From: DAIQNV01 sp038748775
Lineage (GTDB): Bacteria > Planctomycetota > Phycisphaerae > Phycisphaerales > UBA1924
DNA: 64,000 nt
Direction of reading: 5' to 3'
Assembly: GCA_038748775.1 (NCBI GenBank)
Contig: JBCDIT010000003.1
Location: forward strand, 124,001 to 188,000
The translations under genes and the position numbers were made by a program. Shown one piece after another: positions 37,247-44,502 of the stretch. Position 1 is the first letter of the stretch. Every line of letters starts with the position of its first letter. The notes below the pieces were generated by a model. That model worked only from the letters and a program-made list of their open reading frames with translations, was not told the DNA's origin and searched no databases.

Positions 37247-38051
37247 GCCCTCAGAGGTCCAGCGTCACCTCTACGTCGGATACCTCGGTGTCCCGAGACG
37301 ACACGCGTTGTTTCTCGCGGTCGCCGTCCCGCTCGCGCTCGGCGCCATGGTCATCGGTGCGATGGGGCTCGCGACCTCGGGTCAGGAATGGCAGGAGCCC
37401 TGGGGCAACGGGTTCTGGGCGACCGAAACGGTCGAGGTCACGGGCGTGTACAGCGCATCTCCCTACCCGATGGTGCACGAGCCGACGCCCGACGGCTCGG
37501 TCAGTTCTCACCTGCTCGTCCAGATCGGCAAGTTCGGCGTCGCCTCATCGTTCGATACCGACGACCGCGTCTGGCTGGATGGCGCCGACGTTGTCGTCAC
37601 CGGGGTCCCCATCGAGCGGGACGGACGGCGCATGCTCGAAGTCGATCTCTCTCGCCCGATCGAAGAAGTGATCAGGCCCGCCGAGGTTCCCGTCGACGTC
37701 GCGCCGGAGGCAACCGAACTCAAGGGTGTCGAATCGATGACCCTCAGCGGTGAGATCGTCGACGCGAAGTGCTACATGGGCGCGATGAAGCCCGGACGGG
37801 GACGGGGGCACAAGGCGTGCGCCACACTCTGCGTCCAGGGAGGAATACCCCCGATCGTCTACAGCGTCTCACCCGAAGGCGATGCCCGGTACCACCTCCT
37901 GGTCGATCAGGAAGGGCGGGGCCTCACCGGGGAAAGACTCGACGAGGTGCTGCCCTTCATCGGCGATCCGATCACCGTCACCGGCGCCGAGAGCCGCGTC
38001 GGCTCGTGGCGGGTGCTCCGCATCGTGAGCGGGAAGATCACGCCCCTCTAA
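37239..38051 (+). CDS. Membrane-anchored protein with CYxGxMKPG / HxxCAxxC motif
   Basis: 270 residues; start ATG 37239 overlaps the previous gene by eight bases, with GAGGAAGAGGA upstream. One N-terminal membrane helix (about 24-43) precedes a domain with EVTGVYSASPYPMVH and then a second domain with DAKCYMGAMKPGRGRGHKAC and ATLCVQGGIPPIVYS. Three cysteines and a histidine in this block could bind a metal or heme, or form a redox disulfide; this is inference. Fourth gene of the overlapping operon, so it probably works with the Rieske/ferric-reductase fusion in the periplasm. Confidence 0.75.
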   Translation: MDEPSEVQRHLYVGYLGVPRRHALFLAVAVPLALGAMVIGAMGLATSGQEWQEPWGNGFWATETVEVTGVYSASPYPMVHEPTPDGSVSSHLLVQIGKFGVASSFDTDDRVWLDGADVVVTGVPIERDGRRMLEVDLSRPIEEVIRPAEVPVDVAPEATELKGVESMTLSGEIVDAKCYMGAMKPGRGRGHKACATLCVQGGIPPIVYSVSPEGDARYHLLVDQEGRGLTGERLDEVLPFIGDPITVTGAESRVGSWRVLRIVSGKITPL

Positions 38052-38054
38052 GAG

Positions 38055-38078
38055 CAGGTTTGATCGCTCCGTAGCGGC
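38055..38078 (+). repeat. Dispersed intergenic repeat, copy C
   Basis: Identical over 24 bases to copy B. It begins four bases after the operon's last stop codon. The end of the repeat overlaps a GCGGC/GCCGC hairpin (38074-38088). Confidence 0.7.
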
Positions 38079-38108
38079 TACCGGCCGCGCACTCGCTCGC
38101 GGAACCCT

Positions 38109-38127
38109 CGCCGGAGCCAATCCGGCG
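38109..38127. other. Short GC hairpin between convergent genes
   Basis: CGCCGG and CCGGCG pair around a 7-base loop. It lies in the 106-bp space between the redox operon and the convergent surface-protein gene. No U-run on either side. Confidence 0.35.
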
Positions 38128-38157
38128 CTACACGTTCAGCGAAGACGCTTAAGGCCT

Positions 38158-40092
38158 TCAGCGACGGCGGCGCCCGAGGACAGCCAGGCCCAAGATCGCC
38201 GTGAACGCCGGCGGAGCGGGGACAACCGTCACGACGAGCGAGCCGTTTTCGATCACGAGATCGATATCGATGGTCTCACCGGTCGCCGCGTCGACCGCCT
38301 CGGTCGACGCGAACTCTCCGAAGAAGTTCGACGCGGTGATCACGCTGAACGAGTCACCGAAGTCGACGTCACCGACAATCTCCAAGACGAAGGCGCCCCC
38401 GACCGTTGGCTCGTCGGTCGAGCCGAAGAAAAAGTCGCCGTCGACGGTCAACGCGCCGAACGCGCCGTCGCCCAGTTGGATGACCAGCGTGCTGCCCTCG
38501 GCCTGCACGTAATCGCCCATGACACGGACCTCGGTGCCCGGGCCGGGCCCGTCGGTGCGGCCAAGGCCGTCGCCGTTCCCGACGCGGAGCGTGCCCTCGT
38601 TCGTGAGGCTCTGGACGACAATGTCGCGGCCATCGAGCGCACTGACCGAACCGGTGTCGCCGATGCTGTTCAGGCCCTGCAGGGCGTCCTCACCGACGTC
38701 GCTCGCGAGCGTCCCGGATCCGGTCACCGTTAGGTCGCCCTCGACACGGTTGATCGTTTCAAGGTTGGTCGCGCGAACAGTGCCGCCGATGACGAAGGTG
38801 CCTCGCTCGAGCACGCCCTCCACGACGCTGGTCAGGGCGCCGCCGACTTCGAACGCCGATCCGGCCCCGACCTCAAGCCGAGCACCATTGGCAACGTCGA
38901 AATTCGTCGCGGTGGCAAAGTCGCGGCTCCCCTCGAGCGACAACCGGCCGCCCTCGGAGACCGTCTCAAGGACAGAGAGCCCGTCGAAATTCGAGTTGAA
39001 TCCGTCGAGCGTGACGCCGGCAGCGAGGTCGAAGACCTCGACCTCACCGATGTCGATCGACGAGTTTGCACGCACCGCGAAATCGCCACCCTCAAGGCGG
39101 CCTTCGACGATGTTGAGTCCATCGGTCGCGAGCGTGGCCCCCTCGGCCGCTTCGACCAAGCCCGAGTTGTTGAAAGTCAGGCCGACGAACTGCTGTGTGT
39201 TGCCGCCCAGCACTCGGAACGTGCCGCCCTCGGCGACGCTGATGTTCTGGTTGTTGTCGCCGGTGTTGGTTGAGCTCTGCCCTTGGACGTTGAACGTACC
39301 GCCCCCGGTGACGTTGATCTCGCTCATGCCGGTGAAGTTCAACCCGCCGCCGAGCCCGTTCGCGCTCACCGTCGCGCCGAACCCGACGTCGATGCACGTA
39401 TCGTCGATCGATGACGCGACGGTGACGTTCAACGAGTCGTTGCCGTTCAGGCGAAGTATCGTGTCGCTAAACCCGGTGTCGGTGAAGCTCGCCGAATCGT
39501 CCGAAGACGTCGTGACCAACGTCATTTCGTGGTCGTTCCCAGAGACGGTGACGTTGTTCAGCGTCGCCGACGAACCAAACTCGATGCGGCCGACATCGGT
39601 GAACGTTGCCTCCTCGATCAGAGCCGAGCCACGGATCTCGACCAGGTCGACATGATCGACACGCGTGCCCTGCAGTTCGACGAGGTTGGACGAGGTCAAT
39701 CGGCCCAGTCCGGAAGTGCCGAACCGGAAGGCGCTGCCGGAACCACCGGTCAGTCGGCCGGCACCGATCGTTGTACTCCCGGCAACCTCAAGCGATCGGT
39801 GACCCGCGTCCACCGTCGCCCCCGTCGCGGAGAACAGCAACTCAGTCACCAGGATGTCCGCGTCGACATCCACCGTATAGACGCCTTCAACCGAGATCTC
39901 GGCCAAGAACTTGATCCCATCGCCATCGGAAGGAACACCGCCCGACCAATTCGCGGCGTCGGTCCAACCGCCCGAGACCGGCTCGATCCATTCGGATGCG
40001 ATGGGGTCCGAAGCGACCGCCGCGCCCGAGGCGAGAACGATGGCCAAGGCAAGCCCGGCGTGCGGCGCAGGGTTGTCGTAGAAGGTCTTCAT
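38158..40092 (-). CDS. Surface protein with repetitive beta-helix-like body and VPxPP-type C-terminal anchor
   Basis: 644 residues from ATG 40092. A signal peptide (about 10-27, ASGAAVAS) is followed by DPIASEWIEPVSGGWTDAANWSGG, a common start of planctomycete autotransporter-like proteins. The body has many short beta-strand repeats rich in Gly, Asn, Thr and Val (GGTFNVQG, GGTFRVLGG, EGGRLSLEGS). The end VVPAPPAFTAILGLAVLGRRRR has a VPxPP motif, a hydrophobic helix and four arginines, as in PEP-CTERM/exosortase-type anchors. Likely a cell-surface or matrix protein. Confidence 0.78.
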   Translation of the reverse strand: MKTFYDNPAPHAGLALAIVLASGAAVASDPIASEWIEPVSGGWTDAANWSGGVPSDGDGIKFLAEISVEGVYTVDVDADILVTELLFSATGATVDAGHRSLEVAGSTTIGAGRLTGGSGSAFRFGTSGLGRLTSSNLVELQGTRVDHVDLVEIRGSALIEEATFTDVGRIEFGSSATLNNVTVSGNDHEMTLVTTSSDDSASFTDTGFSDTILRLNGNDSLNVTVASSIDDTCIDVGFGATVSANGLGGGLNFTGMSEINVTGGGTFNVQGQSSTNTGDNNQNISVAEGGTFRVLGGNTQQFVGLTFNNSGLVEAAEGATLATDGLNIVEGRLEGGDFAVRANSSIDIGEVEVFDLAAGVTLDGFNSNFDGLSVLETVSEGGRLSLEGSRDFATATNFDVANGARLEVGAGSAFEVGGALTSVVEGVLERGTFVIGGTVRATNLETINRVEGDLTVTGSGTLASDVGEDALQGLNSIGDTGSVSALDGRDIVVQSLTNEGTLRVGNGDGLGRTDGPGPGTEVRVMGDYVQAEGSTLVIQLGDGAFGALTVDGDFFFGSTDEPTVGGAFVLEIVGDVDFGDSFSVITASNFFGEFASTEAVDAATGETIDIDLVIENGSLVVTVVPAPPAFTAILGLAVLGRRRR

Positions 40093-40318
40093 TTTCACGC
40101 TTCGATACCTCGTCGGCGGCCTCTGGCGCGTCCGGGTCTGGGATACCCCAATTTCCCCGGGGGTGCTCCCGCAGCAGCCCCATCCAGCGCCGAACGTACG
40201 GCACGGTGACATGCTCCCCATCTGCATGAACGTACCCCTTGTGCAGGGTGCATTCAATGGGAGAATCGTGCGCAGCAACCTAGTTTCACACCGGTTGCCC
40301 GCACAATCCCTCTAAGTG

Positions 40319-43300
40319 TCACCGCGCTTTCGCGAGTTGGCCTTCGACTTTCGCGATCAACCCTTCGAGTTCCGAGATTTCGTTGTTTGTAGGGATACCT
40401 TGGTCCGCGAGGCCGATAAACCGTTCAAGCGAACGCTGATACCAAGCGACCGCCTCTTCCCAGAGGTCAGTAGGCGCCTCGGCCTGTTTCGCGCGGCTTT
40501 CGGCGAGCTTGCCCATCCGAAACTCCCCGACCGCGACGTCACGCTCGTGACGCACGATCGGGTCGCTTCGAGCGATTCGAGCACGGATCTCGACAGATCG
40601 AGTCCCAGCTTCCGCGGCGATGTCGAGCTCCCCCGCGATCGTGTAAAGAGCCGTGAGACGCCCCAGCAACATGCCAACGTCGCGTTGTGCCTCAAGGTCG
40701 GAAACATCGAGAGCGTGGGCCTCGGCGATTGAAAGCCCGACCGAGTAGCACGCTTCGGCCACCTGGATTGCGTTGGCTTTGCGATCACCCTTCGACGCCC
40801 TCGCGAGGCGCTCGTGGGCGAGTCCAAGTGTCAGGTTGTGAACGATCAAGTCTCGCTGGTAGGTGTGAATCTCGGGCCGATCGGCCGAAAGCGCCTCGGT
40901 TCGCGCGAGGGCATCGCGGGCGAGGTCCATCGCATCGTCTCGTTCTGCTTGAGCCTCGACCAGCATCGTCTCAGCGATCTGCTCGTCTTCGAGTGCTTCA
41001 CCGACGGTAAAGAGCTTGTTCGCGACGGCCAGTCGAGCGAGCCCGGTATTCATCATCCCGGTCGCGAGGATGCGCCGCGGATTCGTCGACGCGTCACCGT
41101 CCGGGTCCTCGATGCCATCGCGCAGCATCGCCCGCGCAACATCGTTGACCTTTCCGTACAGGCTAATCGCCGTCTGCCCGTTCGCGCGTGCCTCCTCCGC
41201 CGACGGAGCCGAGGCGATCAACCTCCGGTGTTGGTCCGCCAGGGCGTCGATCGCTCGCGCCAGACCACCTCGGGCAACTTCGGACGACGGATCGATCGCG
41301 AGCGCCTGCTCGAAGCGTCGCTCGGCGTCCTGCGCCGCGCCGATTGCGTCGTCGAACTGCCCCGTGCGCTGGAACCAACGCGCCGTCTTCTCACTGTTCG
41401 TGCCGAGACCGATGAGCACTTCCGAATCGTCGGGATTTGCCGCGAGCAGCACTTCCCGAAGACGACGCGCTTCGCGGTAATGCTCGCCCGCCCTTTCGGT
41501 TTCGCCCGTGTTCGCGTTAAACGGACTGCCGTACAAATCGCCGACCTGGTCGTGAGCCGCGGCGACATCGGCGATAAGGCCAGTGTCGAACTCGCCCGAG
41601 GCGGCGTTGTCGATCATCCGGTTGCGGAGATGGCCGAGATACTCGACCGCTGTCTCCAGCAGCGCCTGACGCGCCTCGGTCGCGCCCGTCAGACCCTCGA
41701 CCTTGGGATGAATCTCGTACAAGAACGCGCGGACGAGACCCCGGATGTCGCCCTCGCTCTCCGCGGCCTTCGTGAAGTTGCGGCTCGCCAGCTCCTCGGC
41801 CGCGTTCGCGCGAAGATACAGCGGCCCGAGCACCACCGAAAACGCCACCGACGCGGCGATCGCGGTCGCCGCGATACCGGTCGGTGCTTTGTGCCTCTGA
41901 ATCGTCTTGCTGAGAACGTACCAGGCGCTGTCCCGCTTGGCCTCGATGGGCTCGCCGGCGAGGTACCGACGAACGTCGCGACCGAGTTCGCCGGCCGACT
42001 GGTACCGCCGATCGCGGGGCTTGCTCAGCGCCTTGAGAACGATCGTCTCGAGTTCGTCCGCGACCTTGCGTCCCCAATCGCTCGGCCGCGCCGGCTCGGT
42101 ATAGAGGATCGCGTCGAGCACCTCTCGGACCGAACCGACAACCTTGTAGGGGAACCGGCCACCGGTGAGGAACTGGTAGAGGATCACGCCCAGGCTGTAC
42201 ACGTCGGAGCGAACATCAACCGAGGAGTGCTCGCCCGCCGCCTGCTCGGGGCTTGCCCAGGGCATCGAGCCGACGAACTGCCCAGTTTGCGTCATCTGGG
42301 TGTGCTCGATGCCGTCGGAGGCGTCGAGCTTGGCCAGCCCGAAGTCAACAAGAATTGGGTTACCCCTCGAGTCAAGCCGGATATTCGCCGGCTTGAGATC
42401 TCGGTGGATCACGCCTCGCACGTGGGCCGCCGCGACCGAGTCACAGACCTGGGCAAACAGTTCGAGCAGACGACGCAGTTCGGGATCGGCCGCGGAAACA
42501 ACCGACGTCCGCGAGCGTCGCCCACGCGTCGTCAAAGCCGACGGCGCCACACGCTGACCGACCCGCGTCGGCCCATCGGCATCCGCGTCGGCGCTGGCGC
42601 CGGTGCTGGCGTCGATCTTCGAACGCATGATGATCGCGCTCTCGGGGTCAGCCGCGGCGTCGAGCGTGGGCGCGCGCCGTTTAGCGCGGGACCGAAGCCC
42701 GGTCATCGAACGCGCGAACAGCGTGAACTTCGACCGCGTCGCCTCCCACGGCTCGGCCTCCATCAATCCGGTGCGCAGTCGACGAACAACGACGTCGAGC
42801 GGCTCGCCGGCGATGTAGTCCATGACGTAGTAGAAGCCGCCGTCGGCGGTCCGCCCCGAGCCGTGGACGCGGACGATCCCGTCGTCGTCGAGATCCTGCA
42901 GGACCGCGACCTCGCGTTCAAAGCGAGCAATCGCCGAGCCCTCGGATGTCGCACCGCCGTGCAAGAGCTTGATCGCCACCTTGTCTTGCGACGCCCGATC
43001 GGTGCCCTCGAACACGACGCCCTGACCGCCGCGATGGATCTCCCGGATGACGTCGTACCCCGGAAAGAACCCGGGCGGTAGATCAACGGCGCGGCTCCGA
43101 ACCGCCTTGGCCGCCCTGGTCGCCGCGGCGTTCAGGCCAGGCAGGGCGCTAGACGGGCTCGGTGGACCGTCGACCGACGTGCGGTCGTCTGGTCCGATGT
43201 CTTCGATCCCGTTCGAGACCGACGACATCACCATGCGGTCGGCCTGTTCGAGCGCTCCCAGGATAAGATCGCGATCGGCGCCTTGGCTCCCACCGGTTTC

Positions 43301-43345
43301 GGTGTTTTGCCCGGTGTCGCGTTGTGATCCATCCTTCGGGGTCAT
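40319..43345 (-). CDS. Ser/Thr protein kinase with membrane helix and TPR-type C-terminal region
   Basis: 1008 residues from ATG 43345 (GGAGCAGGGC upstream). The kinase domain has the glycine loop HRGGQGVVFEG (104-114), Lys126 in VAIKLL, HRDLKPAN (314-321) and DFGLAK (334-339). Between the early lobe and the catalytic loop there is an extra segment of about 95 residues (about 191-287), rich in Ala, Asp and Arg. A membrane helix (490-511) precedes a long helical, TPR-like extracytoplasmic region. The active-site residues are intact. It lies 141 bp downstream of an ECF sigma gene, the usual planctomycete partnership. Confidence 0.92.
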   Translation of the reverse strand: MTPKDGSQRDTGQNTETGGSQGADRDLILGALEQADRMVMSSVSNGIEDIGPDDRTSVDGPPSPSSALPGLNAAATRAAKAVRSRAVDLPPGFFPGYDVIREIHRGGQGVVFEGTDRASQDKVAIKLLHGGATSEGSAIARFEREVAVLQDLDDDGIVRVHGSGRTADGGFYYVMDYIAGEPLDVVVRRLRTGLMEAEPWEATRSKFTLFARSMTGLRSRAKRRAPTLDAAADPESAIIMRSKIDASTGASADADADGPTRVGQRVAPSALTTRGRRSRTSVVSAADPELRRLLELFAQVCDSVAAAHVRGVIHRDLKPANIRLDSRGNPILVDFGLAKLDASDGIEHTQMTQTGQFVGSMPWASPEQAAGEHSSVDVRSDVYSLGVILYQFLTGGRFPYKVVGSVREVLDAILYTEPARPSDWGRKVADELETIVLKALSKPRDRRYQSAGELGRDVRRYLAGEPIEAKRDSAWYVLSKTIQRHKAPTGIAATAIAASVAFSVVLGPLYLRANAAEELASRNFTKAAESEGDIRGLVRAFLYEIHPKVEGLTGATEARQALLETAVEYLGHLRNRMIDNAASGEFDTGLIADVAAAHDQVGDLYGSPFNANTGETERAGEHYREARRLREVLLAANPDDSEVLIGLGTNSEKTARWFQRTGQFDDAIGAAQDAERRFEQALAIDPSSEVARGGLARAIDALADQHRRLIASAPSAEEARANGQTAISLYGKVNDVARAMLRDGIEDPDGDASTNPRRILATGMMNTGLARLAVANKLFTVGEALEDEQIAETMLVEAQAERDDAMDLARDALARTEALSADRPEIHTYQRDLIVHNLTLGLAHERLARASKGDRKANAIQVAEACYSVGLSIAEAHALDVSDLEAQRDVGMLLGRLTALYTIAGELDIAAEAGTRSVEIRARIARSDPIVRHERDVAVGEFRMGKLAESRAKQAEAPTDLWEEAVAWYQRSLERFIGLADQGIPTNNEISELEGLIAKVEGQLAKAR

Positions 43346-43486
43346 GCCCTGCTCCGTTCTCTTCGCCGCCTGTATGGGGTGACCGTCGTCGAAACGTCGA
43401 TGCGCTTCGGAGTTGTGAACGGTTCTTGCTTGCTCCACTCACGCGCGGAGGTCGGACGCCAACAGAATCGGTCAAGCGAGGCCGGG

Positions 43487-44143
43487 CTACCCAACAGAGA
43501 AGAATTTCGACTCACTCGGGAGTTCGTCGCGCAGGCGGTCGTGGGCCCGGGCTCGGAGCATGTACACCGCCCCCTCGCTCCGACCCATATCGGCCGCAAC
43601 CGCCGCCGCCGGCTGGCCCTGGAGGTCGTACATGCGAATCACCTGGGCGTAATCAGGCGGCATCCGAGCCAAGACCGCATCAAGGGCCCGCTTGACCTCG
43701 TCGTGCGCCGCGGCCGCGCTCGGCGCGGTCGACGTGACACCGACGAGTTCGATAAGCGCAACCATCGAGTCGGCATCCGGAGAAACGCGGGCACCGCGGA
43801 CGCGCTTCTTCGGATTCGGTCTTTTTTCGGCTTCGATCATGCGAATCGCATCGACGAGGTTGTTCTCAGCCAAGCGACTCAACCACGCGAGGAACCCGCT
43901 GGAGCCGCCGCCCCGGAAACTCGCGAGCCGTGTGACCGCTTCAAGATAGGTGACCTGCATCACGTCATCTTCATCGACCGCCGCGCGATGGTGGGGGCTG
44001 ATTCGCGCCGCGATGCGCCCCCGAACCCTCGGCCCCAGGTGTTCCAGAAGCTCGATGAGAGCGGAACGCTCCCCTCCGAGGGCTCGGTCGAGCAACGCAT
44101 CAAGGACGTCGGTTTCGGATGTCGCAGGGTCGGGCGAGTCCAT
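43487..44143 (-). CDS. ECF RNA polymerase sigma factor (planctomycete type)
   Basis: 218 residues. Region 2 is at about 20-95 (DEDDVMQVTYLEAVTRLASF and FLAWLSRLAENNLVDAIR), region 4 at about 145-205 (MPPDYAQVIRMYDLQGQP, then DMGRSEGAVYMLRARAHDRL). The subgroup that pairs with Ser/Thr kinases has just this layout, and the kinase gene follows on the same strand. No anti-sigma gene is adjacent, so control may run through phosphorylation. The upstream 359-bp gap carries a candidate RNA gene on the other strand. Confidence 0.88.
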   Translation of the reverse strand: MDSPDPATSETDVLDALLDRALGGERSALIELLEHLGPRVRGRIAARISPHHRAAVDEDDVMQVTYLEAVTRLASFRGGGSSGFLAWLSRLAENNLVDAIRMIEAEKRPNPKKRVRGARVSPDADSMVALIELVGVTSTAPSAAAAHDEVKRALDAVLARMPPDYAQVIRMYDLQGQPAAAVAADMGRSEGAVYMLRARAHDRLRDELPSESKFFSVG

Positions 44144-44275
44144 AGGGCCTCCAACGTGAATGTAGTCAAGACAGACGACTCGGTCGCTTTTGCCCTTTGA
44201 GATCAGTGCTCACGGCGACCAGAAGACCCCGAACTGCAACAGTTCCGTAAAATCAGCCCTCGCAGAATGCCTAGG

Positions 44276-44305
44276 TTCACGTTGATGATCGAGATCGCGT
44301 ACAAT
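44276..44305 (+). promoter_or_regulatory. Sigma-70-like promoter for candidate small RNA
   Basis: TTCACG at 44276-44281 and TACAAT at 44300-44305 are separated by 18 bases. The expected start is about 44312. It points into the structured segment described next. Confidence 0.45.
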
Positions 44306-44311
44306 TCGAGG

Positions 44312-44490
44312 AAGTTTTGGTGAGTTGGCTCGATTTCCGCTGAGTACGTGGCAAGTTGAACTGTGAGACGAGCCCAGCTCGTCGCCGGCCAAGAAAGTCA
44401 GACCTGATCTGACCGCTGGCGAATGAGCATTCCCTTTTTTCTCCACCGCGGCCGGCCCCCTATCGGGGGTGGCCGCGATTCTCTTTTTTG
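44312..44490 (+). ncRNA. Candidate structured small RNA
   Basis: About 180 nt between an upstream promoter-like pair and an intrinsic terminator, in a 359-bp gap that has no convincing protein. Three consecutive stems can be drawn: GACGAGC/GCTCGTC (44367-44383, 7 bp); an adjacent nested pair with outer GCCGGC/GCTGGC (44384-44389 with 44415-44420) and inner GTCAGA/TCTGAC (44397-44413); and the terminator. It is transcribed opposite to the flanking sigma-factor and phosphatase genes. No known family is recognised. Confidence 0.45.
44447..44489 (+). terminator. Intrinsic terminator (plus strand)
   Basis: CGCGGCC/GGCCGCG plus CCCCC/GGGGG form a near-continuous 12-bp stem with a TATC loop; six T residues follow at 44484-44489. 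The T-run is on the side that ends plus-strand transcription, yet no plus-strand protein gene precedes it. Confidence 0.75.
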
Positions 44491-44502
44491 ACCTCTGGGT
44501 TC

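Noticed and set aside
40814..43081. 755-codon plus-strand frame opposite the kinase
   Set aside because: Arg/Asp/Val-rich shadow translation; the kinase with intact catalytic motifs is on the other strand.
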